A stretch of 64,000 nt of DNA from Thuidium tamariscinum (lineage: Eukaryota > Streptophyta > Bryopsida > Hypnales > Thuidiaceae): positions 30,924,821-30,988,820 of the forward strand of contig OX344750.2 of assembly GCA_947034885.2 (NCBI GenBank). The letters are read 5' to 3'. The translations under genes were made by a program, and so were the position numbers. The notes beneath the pieces are model-generated. The model saw only the letters and a list, made by a program, of their open reading frames with translations, was not told where the DNA came from and made no database searches. Of this stretch, positions 22,750 to 34,967 are shown one piece after another (the stretch's first letter is position 1; the number at the start of each line of letters is the position of its first letter).

Positions 22750-24570
22750 GAAGCTATAATGTCATAAAATATGAATGTTCAAACACCAAATTAATTTTCA
22801 TGTTCTCGAATTTTCCACTATTTAATTCATGCAAGAAAAAGGTAGCCCAACTACTTTTTTTTTTTCAAATTCCAAAGTTACAAATGTCTTGAGTCTTGAC
22901 ATTCACTTCTAGAAAAAGAAAAGAAAAAATGGTAGAAGTTGGAATATTATAAAATAAGAAAGCTCAAAGACCAAATTAAATTTCATGCTCTCCAATTTCC
23001 TATTTTCTAATTCATGCAAAAGAAAGGTAGCCCAACCATTTTTTTTTTCAAATTTCAAGGTCTCAAATGTCTTGAAATTCACATGGAAAAAGCCAAAAAA
23101 AAATGGTAGAAGTTGGAATGTCATAGAACATGAATGTTCAAAGACAAAATTAAATTTCATGCTCTCTAATTTCCCACTATCTAATTCATGCAAATAAATA
23201 GGTAGCCCAACCATTTCTCTTTTCAAATTCTGAAATCACAAACATCTTGACATTCATGTAGAAAAAAGACAAAAAAATGGTAGAACTTGGAATGTCATAG
23301 AATATGAATGTTCAAACACCAAATCTAACTTCATGGTCTTCAATTTCCCACTATTTAATCCATGCAAAAAAATAGGTAGCCTAGTCATTTTTTTTTCAAA
23401 TTCCAAAGCTACAAATGTCTTGATATGCGAGTGGAAAAAAGGGAAAAAAAATGTAGAAGTTGGAATGTTATAGAACATGAATGTTCAAACACCAAATTAA
23501 ATTTTATACTCTCCAATTTCCTACTATCTAATTCATACAAAAAAATTGGTAGCCCAACCATTTTTTTTCAAATTTCAAAGTCACAAATGTCGTGAAATTC
23601 ACATGGAAAAAAGCCAAAAATAAATTGTAGAAAGTGAAATCTTATAGAATATGAATGTTCAAATACCAAATAAAATTTCATACTCTCCAGTTTTCCACTA
23701 TCTAATTCATATAAAAAAATAGTTAGTCCTGCCATTTTAATTTTCAAATTCCAAAGCCACAAATGTTGTAACATTCATGGAGAAAAAAACCAAAAAAGAA
23801 TTGGTAGAAGTTGGAATGTTGTAGAACATGAATGTTCAATGATGAAGTTAAATTTATACTCTCCAATTTCTCACTCTCTAATTTATGAAGAAAATCAAAA
23901 ACCTTGCCATTTTTTCTCCAAATTCCAAAGTCACAAATGTCTTGACATTCGTGTGGAAAACCCCCCCCAAAAGTTGGTAGAAGTTGGAATGTTATTGAAC
24001 ATGAATGTTCAGTAACCAAGATAAATTTTATACTCCAAATTCCAAAGATGACAAATTTCATTAAATTGGCGGTATTCCAAATGCCACTTTTAGACCGTAC
24101 AGTCTGAATTGAAAATTGACATCTAGGACTAGTATAGATTTTTAGACACCTTGGACATATATAGATTTTCAAAATCTAAGAAAGATTTAGATTTTAGATT
24201 GCATAGTCTGAAACATCTTGGACATGTATAGATTTTAGACATCTACAACACATGTAGATTTCAAAAATCTATGGTAGATTTTGATTTCAAACCATATAGG
24301 CTGAACTGTCAAAAGTGTCAAACTAATGGAATGCTACCATTTTAATGAGATTTTCCATAAAGTTACAAATGTCTTGACATTCATGTGAAAAAAGCCAAAA
24401 AAAAGTTGGTAGGAGTTGGAATGTCATAGAACATAAATGTTCAAAGACCAAATTAAACTTCATGCTCTCCAATTTCCCACTATCTAATTCATGCAAAAAA
24501 ATAAATAGCCCTATCATTTTTTTTATAAAAATTCCAAAGTTACAAATGTCTTGACATTCACATGGAGAAA
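22750..24570. repeat. Tandem array, unit about 174 bp, nine or more copies
   Basis: The motif GTAGAAGTTGGAATG recurs at 22932, 23106, 23280, 23453, 23627, 23804, 23977 and 24409, spacing 173-177 bp except across an inserted element; a weaker copy starts near 22750. Units hold GAACATGAATGTTC (a short palindrome), CCCACTATCTAATTCATGCA, GTAGCCCAACCATT and AAATGTCTTGACATTC. Several units stay open on the minus strand because 174 is a multiple of three; this does not look like a real protein. Confidence 0.9.
24048..24354. mobile_element. MITE with AATTTCATTAAAATGG ends, inside the tandem array
   Basis: Left AAATTTCATTAAATTGGCGG and right CCATTTTAATGAGATTT are inverted repeats. Flanks CCAAAG (left) and CCATAAAG (right) may be a worn target duplication. 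The interior has repeated TAGATTTTTAGACA motifs. A homologous element lies at 63192-63424. Confidence 0.7.
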
Positions 24571-24582
24571 CCACTGAGATTT

Positions 24583-24800
24583 TCATATTCACCTTGGAAA
24601 GTGAAAGCACATTCCAATGCATCAAAAAACATAGCATTTGAATATAGTATGCAAAAGTTATTAATTGTCAAAGTCTATTTTTAAAAGAATCATCTACAAC
24701 TTGTGAACATGGCTGATTTTGGAAATGTACACCACACGTAAATGACACTTTTAGATCATGTGTGCTTTTAGGTGTATCCACCTTACATAGTATCAATTTT
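24583..24800 (+). repeat. Dispersed repeat shared with 9.4 kb
   Basis: Holds GTGAAAGCACATTCCAATGC and AACATAGCATTTG as at 9.4 kb, and CTTTTAGGTGTATCCACCTT, an inverted counterpart of sequence near 9310. It abuts the end of the 174-bp tandem array. Confidence 0.65.
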
Positions 24801-24953
24801 TAATATCAAAGTGTCTTTCATTCAACTCTCAATGTTTGGAGATTTTCTTGAATGGAATTTACTTGGATGGTATTGAAAATTTCTTTGATAAGGTTTGTGA
24901 CTTTTATATAAAAAGATGCCCCAAGAAATTATTACAAAAATTTCATTTTAATG

Positions 24954-25182
24954 CACTAGAAGAAAATCGTGTTAAAATCCATAGAAACACGTCAAGTAGT
25001 TTATGTTGAGTTCATGTTTCAAAACGCAGTCAAAATGCAGTGAAAACGCAAAAAAATGTAGAAAAAGCATTTTTTTGTATTTTTGTGTGTTTTCACTGCA
25101 ATGTGACTGAGTTTTGAAACAGGAACTCAACATAAACTACTTGACGTGTTTTCAGGGATTTTAACATGGTTTTCTTCTAGTG
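24954..25182. mobile_element. CACTA-type hairpin MITE, 229 bp
   Basis: Ends CACTAGAAGAAAATCGTG and CATGGTTTTCTTCTAGTG, with ATG target duplication on both sides (24951-24953, 25183-25185). The two arms of about 100 bp are close to perfect inverted repeats through ACACGTCAAGTAGTTTATG and GTTTCAAAAC to a short AT-rich loop near 25065, so a transcript would form a long hairpin. Confidence 0.92.
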
Positions 25183-25939
25183 ATGTATGGGAGCATTTTG
25201 ACATTTCTATTTTACAATTTGAATTTCGTACTTAAAATATGATATTTTTAAAATTTGAGCCTAACTAAGAAAAAAGTCATCAATTCTAAGATTCTAGTCT
25301 AATTGAACTTGGTTCTCTAACTATCTTCTATAGAATTTCTAATTTTAGAATGGCATGAAAATTTGATTTAAACAACAGTACAAACCTATGGTGAAATTCT
25401 CAATTTTTTAAGCTAATTTTGTATTTGATGAGGGCCATTTTTTTTTCACTTTTTCTTCAAAAATTCACAAAAATTTCAAATTTTGAGAAAAATATCCTAA
25501 AATATTTGAAGACTTATAAATGTCATGTGACTTCAAGTGTAGAAAAAAAACTCCATGTATACAAAGTTGCAAATTGGGAGTTTATATAGAGTGAAGTATC
25601 TTTTTCTTTCAACTATATTATCATAGATTTGACATTTTAGGGCATGAATTTAGGGCAATACCATTCTAGGATATTTGGTACACTAAAATGGTAATTTGTT
25701 ATGGTCTAATTTCTTAATCTCAAGAACATACTATTCAACATTAGTTGTAGTTGTGGCATTGTAGCATTTGTAGTCACTAAAAGGAAAAATTCTATATAAA
25801 GTATTAGAAATTTTTTGGATTTTCCAAGGCTTGCTAAGACTTGACAAACTAGTCTATTTCTAGAGCTCTACTAAGCTTTTGAAAGAACAAAATCTTTGAC
25901 AAAAATTTAGATTCCCCTTGAATAAATATCAAGACTAAC

Positions 25940-26297
25940 CATTAGATGAGATTTGAGGGCAAGACGGAAGGCTATTTTAGGACCATTCGCTTGCCTCTTC
26001 CATAAACTGTCTTGAAACAATATATTAGCCCATAATGACTAAATTTTTGAATTTTTGAAAATAAATAATTAAACTTTATCATTCAAAAACTCTAAAAGTG
26101 TTAAGAAACTTCAAAGTGATTTTTTTTAATTTAAAAAAAATTCAATTTTTTAAAAATAATTGATTTTTCAATTTAAAATAACTATTTTTGATGTGGCAAT
26201 CTCTTGACCATGTTAGATTGTTGATGTAGCACATTTCCATAGTCTAGGAACTCAAAATAACTCGTGGTCTTCTAATGCCCTCAAATCTCCCCTAATG
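25940..26297. mobile_element. CATTAG-ended MITE, copy 2 (358 bp)
   Basis: Ends CATTAGATGAGATTTGAGGG and the inverted CCCTCAAATCTCCCCTAATG. Interior resembles 19502-19823 (AAATTTTTGAATTTTTGAA, then TTGATGTGGCA). TSD not seen. Confidence 0.7.
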
Positions 26298-26774
26298 AAA
26301 TTCAATGTCTCTCTATTTCCAATTTTGGAATTTTCACAAAAGGTAAAGCCACCTATAAGTGATCAAATAAGAAATTCTAAACATGATTTGGTGTAGTGCA
26401 AGGCTTAAAAGCTAAGCAAATACTTTCAAAGGTGCAATGGTAGAAATGATGGGAATTGCAAAAAATTTGGCAATTTTATGGCTTGAATTGAAATTACTAT
26501 GAATTTTGAAAGTCAAAGTGCTTTAGATCTATAGTCAATCCGCTTTGTACTTTTCAAATTCTGAACATTCAAGAACTACCTTCCCATTCATTGCTTCCTA
26601 CTTTTTTGCTCACTACTTTGGTAAATAGGTCACGTATTTCTTTATCCCAAGCTTGAGAAGGAAAAAAAATTCTAGCTTTGGTTGGAAATTAGTGAATCTA
26701 CAAGTTGGATATGGAGTGCTAGTGAAGAACTGGTGGCTTCACCTTACTTGCTACACCCTTCTTCTACAAGGTTT

Positions 26775-27090
26775 TTTGTTTTGTTTTTGGACAAATGATT
26801 ATATGGCCTTCCTTTCAAGAAGTTAAAAAAAAAAATTATTTTGGCTCTTTAATCTGGGAGGTTTTAATAAAAGGTGGCCAATTTTGAGTATACAATTTTG
26901 AATATGTAATTTATGTATACAATTTTTGTATGTATTGGCTTTGCATAATGGATGAAATGAGGCTTTAGAAGCATTTTGGTAACAATATAAAGGGCTTTGA
27001 TTACAGTTTGACATTTTTTAATACATTTACCCTCATTTTTTTCTATAGGCTTGAAGTTGCCATTTTTTTTTGAGGAAATTAGGCATTTAA
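26775..27090 (+). repeat. Dispersed repeat, copy 2 of 2
   Basis: Diverged match to 5930-6300 (TATGGCCTTCCTTTCAAG, GAGTATACAATTTTGAATATG, GATTACAGTTTGACAT). No ends or target duplication defined. Confidence 0.5.
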
Positions 27091-29899
27091 TTGCCTCAAA
27101 AAAAATCTTATTCCTCCATTTCACAAGTTTCCATTTAAGTGCTAATACTTGTGAATCATTACTTTCATTGACAATTGAATGTATGTAAGCCCCCAATTCA
27201 TCACCTGGGACTCACTAATCCTTTTAATTCAATTTTTTGTAAAATATAGTGTGAAAAATAGTAAAAAGAGCCAAAATAAAAGTGTAAAATCTAAATAGGT
27301 ATGTTATATGCTAATATAGTATTTGGTCATATTTTGAGTGGTTTTGCCCAATTTGATTCAAATTCCACTTGAAAAACTGCCAAAATCTAAATTAAATATA
27401 TTTTTGGTAGATTTATATAAAATAGCCCTTCCTATCATACATTTAACGAAGTTGGCTAAAATAGGTCTAAGAGAACTTGGTGAGAACCCTAGAATCTAGT
27501 TCCAAGGATAGGTTTCAAATTCCCAATTGATTTTGAATTTTCATAATAACTCTACTATTACCATATAGATTGAAAAACATGAGGATGGATTGATGAAGGG
27601 AATCTATGATTTAAGGATGGTGTTTCAAAGTAGAATTCACACTAAGAACTTAAGGACAAAGTCATTGTGTCAAGATTCCTCTCCATGTAAAAGATTTTCT
27701 TTAATCCGATAATTGAAGTATGGCACATGATTTTACTCTCTTTGGACAATTGTCTAGAGTTTAGATTTGGACTTACACATCTTTTGCAAAATTCTATGGA
27801 AGGTCTTACAAAAAGTTTTGGAATTTTCTGCTACTCAAAAGATATTTCTCTAGAGAGTCAACTACTTTAATGTATAATTAAAAAATTCCTAAAAATTATC
27901 CAAGTTGCAATAAAATCTCAATAGAAATTAGAGTAAATTATTTAATATTGGTAAATATCTTAAATAAATTTCATGACATTTTAATAGGCAAAAGTATCCA
28001 AACTAATGAGATCCTTCATGAACCGGTAAAATTAAAGATTACGATGGAGTATGACCGGAAATTTGAATGCCTATGGAATTGGAATGAGGTCAAAGTTACA
28101 TCTTTTTTTACTCCCTTATACCCACTAAGACCCTAGGCTATTTTTTTTTCAAAAAAAGTCAACCTCAAAAAGTTGAATTTTTATCATTTTTGATCATTAA
28201 GTTAGTGTTAGCCAGGGTTCGTTGAGTTTTTAGCATAAGAAAAAGGGGAAAGAGTTGCTTCATACTAAAAATGACCTTCTAAATCCAATGACACAATCTC
28301 TTTGTCATTTGAAGTTAATCTCCACAAGTTAAAAAATAGACTAGTGTAGAAAGTTAAAAATGGTTAGATTAGGATGAAAAGGTTAAGTGATAAGATTACT
28401 ACAAGAAGTTGAAAGGAGGTAGGTGCCCTTGGAGTAGTAAAAATGGGCACCCCTTTTTCTCTCAAATCACCCCTTGTAGCCATTTTTTGGGCACGTGACT
28501 ACATTGTTCATTTAATTGAATTTTTGTCAAGTTTGAGCCAAATTGCTAAAACGTGTGTATTTTGGAGCATTTCAAGTTCCTATTTTGTGTCTTTGGGTAA
28601 AAATTTCCAAATAATGTGAGTAGTTGGTATTCAAAAAAACCAATAAGGGGAGTTTCCAAATTTTTCGAAATACCTAGTCAATTTGGTAGTCAAGGCTTGT
28701 AGACAATACAAGGCAATGGTAGCCTACCAAATCGGTTTGGTATTGAGGTTGTCAATCTCAAAGGGCTGGTACCAGACTACTTGGTTCTGATTACAAATTG
28801 GTCACTAGGTCCTGATTAGTGAGCCAATACTAGATCAGTTATTGGATATTGAGCCCAATAGTGCTGGTTTGGAGGTCTAGGTTGTACAACCCCTAAATTT
28901 CAATGTTGACTTTTGGAAAAAATCAAACCAAAACATAAAAAAGAAACAAGATTAGGGCAATAGGCTCAATGTTGGCATAGAAGTAGTTTAGAATAGACAA
29001 GGGAAAGAGAGATAGGAAAATAGAGAATTTTTCAAGCAATTAGCATTCTCAAAATTAGAAGGTAGGAATAATAGAATTTAGCAATCTCTAACTCTCCACT
29101 CTCTCTCTCTCTCTCTCAATTATCATAAAAAGTATTGAAATTCAAATCTGCAAGTAGAATGATAGAATGAAGTAGGAAGTGATTGCTATACAATTTTGAA
29201 GAGACACTTACAGAAATAGATAGGATTAGGTGAAAATCCTTAGAAGACAATTTAGATCATTAGAAATTAAAATAAAATAATAATTGACTTGAATAAGAGA
29301 TAGTAGTTAATTATTATTTTGAAGTTTGAAATATTATTGCATAATACTTGAGTCAACTCTTGAAATACAATAATGGAGTTTAAATAGTGGAAAAAGAAAA
29401 GAAAGAAGATTTAGAAAAAGATAGCCAAGTCCAAAAAATTATAAGAAACCTCCTTCTTTAAGAATGAGCAAAAATTTTATAGGTGTTTCAAGATGGAAAA
29501 TGAGAAAGGACATAAGAATGTCTATTACAAATGTTCAAGATGAGCTACAAAACAAGAAAAGTATCTAAAAGCTCTAAAAGTTATTGAATTTCAAAGTAGG
29601 CTTTTCAAAATATAAGAATCAAACTAGAAGTGCAAGTTAAAGTAGTAAGATTAAGTTTTTTTTTCCAACTTCTAGGTTCAAATTAATATTGATCTAATTC
29701 ATAGCTTTCCAAAAACATATTAAATATGTAATTTGGAGCTAAATTGAGAAAGTTAGAAGCAAATGAAGTTTAGAGGATAAATTGGGTGATAAATGGCTAA
29801 AACTTAAAACTTTGGAATAAGTTGAGCAAATGTGAGAGAGATCAAAGCTTAAAGTCTGGAAGTGAAAGAAAAACTTAAATTTGAATTGTTATTTAGTAG

Positions 29900-29960
29900 C
29901 AAATTATGAATGAAGTTTGATAAATTGATTAGTGGTCAAACTTCATTCACCTATAAATTC
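29900..29960. repeat. Small hairpin, copy 1
   Basis: TGAATGAAGTTTGAT and TCAAACTTCATTCA are inverted around a loop of about 14 bases. The same hairpin core recurs at 30.37 kb. Confidence 0.6.
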
Positions 29961-30356
29961 TAGTAGGAAGGTTTGATTAGAAAATTTAATATGAATTTTA
30001 AGAGTTAAAATTAATACCTAAAAGAAGAAAACCTAAATTTTTTTTAAATAGCAAACTTACAGAAATTAGAGCAAGGCATAGGATTTGAATAAGCGCACTC
30101 AAACTTTTAATATAAGATAGATTAAGAATAGACAATTAGAACCACAAATGCCTAGAATTAATCAACTAGAACTCAAAAGTGTATTTCAATTTTTTTTAAA
30201 CTTAAAATTGTAGAAAATGGAGAGATGAAGTATTAGCAAAGTGTCAAATGAAAAATTAAGAAAATCATCTAAAGTGAACAAACCTTAGAATTTCAATAAA
30301 AAAATTTATTCAAAATTTATTTTAAAATTTTTAACTCATTTCAAAACTTAGGACTG

Positions 30357-30421
30357 TTAAAAATCATGGATGAAGTTTGATGAACTGATTAGCAATCAAA
30401 CTTCATTCTTCCATGATTTTT
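30357..30421. repeat. Small hairpin, copy 2
   Basis: Arms AAATCATGGATGAAGTTTGA and TCAAACTTCATTCTTCCATG surround a loop GAACTGATTAGCA; arms of about 22 bp pair with one bulge. Related in sequence and loop (TGATTAG) to the hairpin at 29.9 kb. Confidence 0.65.
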
Positions 30422-31313
30422 GTTAGGAAGGTCAAATTGGAATGATTTTTATACTTTTAGAAAGGAAAAAAAATGTTTTACAAGTTGAAGTCAATAGCTT
30501 TCATCTACACCATCATTCATGAAAAACCTCAATGACCTTGTTATTTCACCAAAATCTCTGATAAAGACATTTTCAATTTACATTTTGAATTTATTCTATA
30601 ACTTTGAATCATTTAAATACTAATAAAAATTCATTGCTTAAAAGGCACAATGGATTTTTGTCTAAACATCGTGAACCTATGCTTAGACACCCTCTAATAG
30701 AATCATATCAACTCAATTAAAAAAACATGGTTATGTTAGATTAATTACTATAGGTGGATAATTAGTTGCTCACAATGTACCAACAATGAGCAACACTTAC
30801 CTAAACGAAAGTTTCAACATGGCCAAAATAAATGTAATCCAGAGATCCTTCCTAATATTTCTAGAGAATTCAGATTTTCTCTAATGTTACATTTGTTGCT
30901 AACGAATTTCTTTGATTTGGCGGTATTTCAGGACTTCAGCGCTTACATGGTGTTTGGCCTGAAACGTAAGTCTTTACTTTCCCTACATTTGAGAGCTTCG
31001 TGTTTGTTTGTGTCACAATTTCTGGATCCCAGAATCACTCCAGTCAATTGAAATTGAAGATCCTAGTTCGGCATACTGTACCACCCTCCAACAGTAATAA
31101 CTGTCTAAAATCCCAAACCTCCGGCTGTGCAATTAAAACTGCACTGGCTCATCTTGTTCAAGTTTGCATCGAACTCTCTCACACCCGAGCTTTCCGGAGT
31201 ACAACCTGGGCTGGGGGACGTAGTTCATGAATTTCAAAACTCCTTACTTGGACATTGCAAATTTGCAATTTGCCATCCTTCCTCCGTCTGTCTGCAGTCC
31301 CTTGCAAGTTCAG

Positions 31314-31320
31314 TATAAAT
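31314..31320 (+). promoter_or_regulatory. TATA box of small-protein gene
   Basis: TATAAAT about 150 bases before the ATG at 31469, in a stretch of mixed composition. A transcript start near 31345 would leave a leader of about 120 bases without upstream ATG in a good context. Confidence 0.55.
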
Positions 31321-31468
31321 GGACACAAAACGAGGAACAAATTCACAAGCTCAGAGCCAAGCCAGTCTCGTAGCTTGCTTGAATTCCTCTGTTTTACACC
31401 AGCGTCCAGCGTTCAGTAAACTTCAGTTTCATTGCAATTCACTAGCATAGCAAAGGATTCGATCAGAG

Positions 31469-31717
31469 ATGGTGAGCACCAGGGCTATGCCGGAACTTGC
31501 GACATTCTCAGTGCAGGAGCTGCGCCGCTGCCTGCTGCCAGGACTTGACCAACTCAGTTCATACTCCATTTGCAACACGGAGAGTCTCTATGATTCTCCA
31601 TCGACAGAAGGTCCAGTGACTTCAGTGGACAACGATGGGGAGCCACCTTTTACGAGCTTCAAAGATATTCCGTGCACCTGCAAAAAATGGTCCTGCCCCG
31701 AGTGCCGCAACAAATAA
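31469..31717 (+). CDS. Small cysteine-containing protein, 82 aa, unknown function
   Basis: The frame runs from an ATG in good context (cagagATGG) to TAA. The product begins MVSTRAMPELATFSVQELRR, is acidic and Ser/Thr-rich in the middle, and ends PCTCKKWSCPECRNK, with four cysteines in a CxC-x4-CxxC pattern that could bind a metal. I see no signal peptide or membrane segment and do not recognise a family. A TATA box lies upstream and an AATAAA at 32133 downstream, so the gene looks like a complete intronless unit. It sits alone in an island of non-repeat sequence. Its layout (TATA, leader of about 115-120 nt, short product with a cysteine cluster) resembles the gene at 40116-40316. Being a real gene is likely; function is open. 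Confidence 0.6.
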   Translation: MVSTRAMPELATFSVQELRRCLLPGLDQLSSYSICNTESLYDSPSTEGPVTSVDNDGEPPFTSFKDIPCTCKKWSCPECRNK

Positions 31718-31849
31718 TGAATCAATCAAGAAACTCTTCCAATCGATCTCCGCTTGCATGTGGAGATCATGCAGTACGTACTTACAATCTGTTGATCGAT
31801 TGTTCTCCCGATCCGCCCTCGCGAACTTGAAAGCCTGATCAATAGCATT

Positions 31850-33100
31850 AATTATATAGTATTCTAGTATACTATCGGTCTTCGTTAATTTATTCTCCGT
31901 ACGTCGAGTTTAATGTGTGATGTGAGATTTACAAACTAGCTAGTGAAGGTTCGACAGGGAAGCGTGAGGTTGGCTTTATTTTTTATGAGAATTGGTATAG
32001 ACCAATACTACGGTATTAATCTAAATAATTGAGCAGACTGAGATCGATCTCTTAGCCTGCCTCATAATTATCGTCAGTCTATGAGGGCTGTCAGAAATAT
32101 TTCTGTTGCACATTCCAGATTCATTTGAGATCAATAAAAGCTTCAGCATATATATGAACTGAATTGAAATTGGTATCTTTCAAGAGCTTCCGGCGAAATC
32201 GTCTTCTCATTACGTACATTTCTTTAGCGAAAGCTTTCACATAAATGAGAGCTGCCTAGCCAGGATCTTTAGGTTGATATATTAGTGATAAAAGGCTGCT
32301 AGAGAGATTCAGAATACGATTAGAATCAGCCCGAATTTTGAGAGTGCGTCAGAAGGGCTTTAGAATGTTATGTATGTCGTTCTTAATGTGATCATATATG
32401 GTACCTTGATTTTAATTTCTTTGTAGCACGGTACTGTCACTTTGTTCAGAAATTCAATTTCGAAGAGAGGAGAACTGGTAGAAGTGAAAGCTTTTCGGAA
32501 TGTGAGAAATTCAGTCGAGTGACAACGGCCAAATATTATATGATCAATGTCAGGAACCCGCCATGGCCAGGCTTTTAGTTCTGTTTTCCTCCATAGATGG
32601 ATGCCTACTCAGTCTTACAAAGCATAACAGATTGACGAAGATTCATCTCATCTCATCTTATGATTGCATATAATTATGGAGTAAGTCGATTCATCAGATC
32701 ATTCAGATGAAACGTAGGAATTATCTAACTTTTAATGCCTTCAAATTCATGGTTTCTATAGCCAGAGTTCAGTGTAGATTTAGTTGAAGGCAAGATGCGT
32801 TCTATGGAGTTCGTACGTTGTTGAAGGTTTTAGTAGATCGAAAGAAATATTCTCAGGATGTGGATTACTTCAGATCCTTTCACTCATAGTGAACGTCCTC
32901 AGATGAAATCACTTCACCTAGGAAATTAAATACAATTTGCTCACTGACATCAATTACTTGTAAAAGAAGATCACTAACATTCAATCACACACACAGAACC
33001 AGTTGGTAGTCTGTTATATTCGACAAAATGTGGTTGAATCAAGCTTCCAGTCGTAGCAGCCAAACTTGCTTCTTACCTAAGAAAGAAGCTACCGACTAGA
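31850..33100. other. Non-repetitive sequence without a recognised gene
   Basis: Mixed composition. The first part is probably the 3' untranslated region of the 82-aa gene. No other frame is supported. Confidence 0.4.
32133..32138 (+). terminator. Candidate poly(A) signal AATAAA
   Basis: AATAAA lies about 415 bases after the stop codon of the 82-aa gene, followed by a T-rich stretch. Position fits a plant 3' end but no other proof exists. Confidence 0.35.
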
Positions 33101-33108
33101 ACTCCCAC

Positions 33109-33309
33109 TTACACAAAACAATGTTCAGATGAGAATGATGTAAAAAATTCATAAAAATAAATCATAGAACCGACAAGGTCGAAGGTTGGTGTCGTCACGG
33201 AGCCATGCTCAGACAACTGAATGACGAGTACGTGGCGACTTTGACCTCCTGGTTGAAGTGTAGACCCGAATTCTACGAAACCAAAATCATGCTGGCCTTC
33301 ATCATCCAA
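33109..33309 (-). CDS. Open frame of 66 codons, possible exon, unrecognised
   Basis: The minus-strand frame starts MDDEGQHDFGFVEFGSTLQP and continues through GGQSRHVLVIQLSEHG before becoming hydrophobic and aromatic. The first 48 codons have mixed composition unlike shadow frames in AT-rich DNA, and a possible donor (GTCGGT) lies where the character changes, so a single exon is conceivable. No promoter, partner exon or family was recognised. It may equally be chance. Confidence 0.22.
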   Translation of the reverse strand: MDDEGQHDFGFVEFGSTLQPGGQSRHVLVIQLSEHGSVTTPTFDLVGSMIYFYEFFTSFSSEHCFV

Positions 33310-33739
33310 TAACTTAGGTACTTACTCTGAAAACAGACAGTGCGTGCAGCCACTGGCTTGTCGAAATTGACTTAAGTTTAAATGGTAGATTTGAAGTTGC
33401 GTAGCCGAGTGCTCGTTAGATTAGCCAGGCTATCGATCTAGGAGTGTCCAATTGCGAAAGAAATTCAGAGGTTATGCAGAACTGTGGAAATGGGTGGGAA
33501 GATTAACTGAGAAACTCATTCAAATTCAAATGGGTAGGAGCTCCATACATTTGGCGGTGCATCTAATGTCTGTCTGTCTGCGCAAGATTCCTGGGATTCC
33601 AAGCAGGGAGGTTATTTTAACGTTTCAATTCACTGAGCTATGCCGACAATATGCGAACTCAGGAGAGCCCTCATGACGCGAATCGGGTCTGGAATTGAAC
33701 TGCATTCTCTGCTCACGCGATATTCTAGAGAATTGTATT

Positions 33740-33772
33740 GGTTTTAGGGTTTAGGGTTTTAGGGGACTTGAT
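33740..33772. repeat. Short telomere-like tract
   Basis: TTTTAGGGTTTAGGGTTTTA: about three TTTAGGG-like units in a row. Could be an interstitial telomere trace or a telo-box cluster. Confidence 0.6.
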
Positions 33773-34225
33773 TTAGCGCTTCTGCAAAAAGGTGTTGGAA
33801 ATTCTCTCATTGTCATTGTGATATTGTTGACTTTTTTACATATAAAGATGCTTAATCATGCATCACCGTAGTAGTAGTAGTGTACTTTGGCCACTTATAT
33901 ATTGCTCTTTACTCTTTACTCTTGATGTAAATTTTAACCTTAAAATGAATGTTGTTTTTAGAATTTGAGCAAAACCAATGACATGAAGTTAATTTGAAAG
34001 TCTACATTCTACATTTCTACCTCAATTTTGAAATTTTCCTAAAATTGAATTGTTTGTTGCAATATGAATGTTAGACTTGTAACAAAGTAACCATGGTTGA
34101 GTGATTGACTAAATTTCTATCATAGAAAGATATGGTAAATGTTTTTACTTGATGATATTCTAAACTATTATATATACATATAAATATTAAGAAATTTTTA
34201 GATTTGGTGAGCATATTTTGTACAT

Positions 34226-34500
34226 GGGTGATTGCAAGAAACACTTGTACTATTTTATATCACATGTCGCATGTTCATCTATTTTTTCACCATAACTTTT
34301 ACGATTTGGCTCCAAATGATTCAAGATTTATAGAGACAGTACTCATGGATATCATGTGTCTTACCTAATTTTTTCATAATTTTAAAAATAGTACACTATT
34401 CAAAAATAGACCCCAATTGAATGTCACAATTGTCAATTTGGAGATTTTTAATACTATTTAGTATCTAAAGAATTATGATTCTTGTGATTCTTGTGACTTA
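34226..34500 (+). mobile_element. Partial GGGTGA-family element
   Basis: Begins with the family end GGGTGATTGCAAGAAACACT and follows subfamily I for about 270 bp (CATAACTTTTACGATTTGGC, AATTTTTTCATAATTTT). The right end was not found; the copy seems truncated or diverged. Confidence 0.6.
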
Positions 34501-34967
34501 TTTATTACAACTATGGTCTCCAATTTGTCATTTGAATTCATTATCAACTATGGTCTTCAAAATTAATTGCAAATTTTAGTTGCAAAATCCTTCATTTTCT
34601 TCTAGTATTAAAGTAATTTCAAATTTTCACTTAGAAAATGTGAGTTTTCATAAATTTAACTTGAAAGGCTTGTGATTTCATCTTTTAAAAATAAATATTA
34701 AAAATTTCAATAAAAAGTTGTTTGAAAATAGGATCTTACGATGTAAAAGGATTTCAAAGTATTCTTTTGTGGTCACAAGCCTAGGTATGATAGGACAAAA
34801 CAAAATAATTTTCTTCTATCTTAAAAGAATCTAGTGGTTTGAAAAAATTGGTTAAAATAAGTCTCAAACTTTATCAAACAACTATAGTACATTGGTACTA
34901 AGTGCTTGCAATATGTATAGTAGACCAAGAATTGTTTTTGGCATTGTACTAAACATCCTTTCTTATA

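Larger units (their letters stand above)
27200..30880. other. Gene-free AT-rich stretch
   Basis: No gene seen. Holds a (TC)n run at about 29100 and two related hairpins listed separately. Confidence 0.45.

Noticed and set aside
22909-24637. Several repeated minus-strand frames rich in Phe and Leu
   Set aside because: Open because the tandem unit is a multiple of three; composition is that of AT-rich repeats.
33740-33772. True telomere or subtelomere
   Set aside because: Only about three degenerate units, followed on both sides by ordinary sequence.
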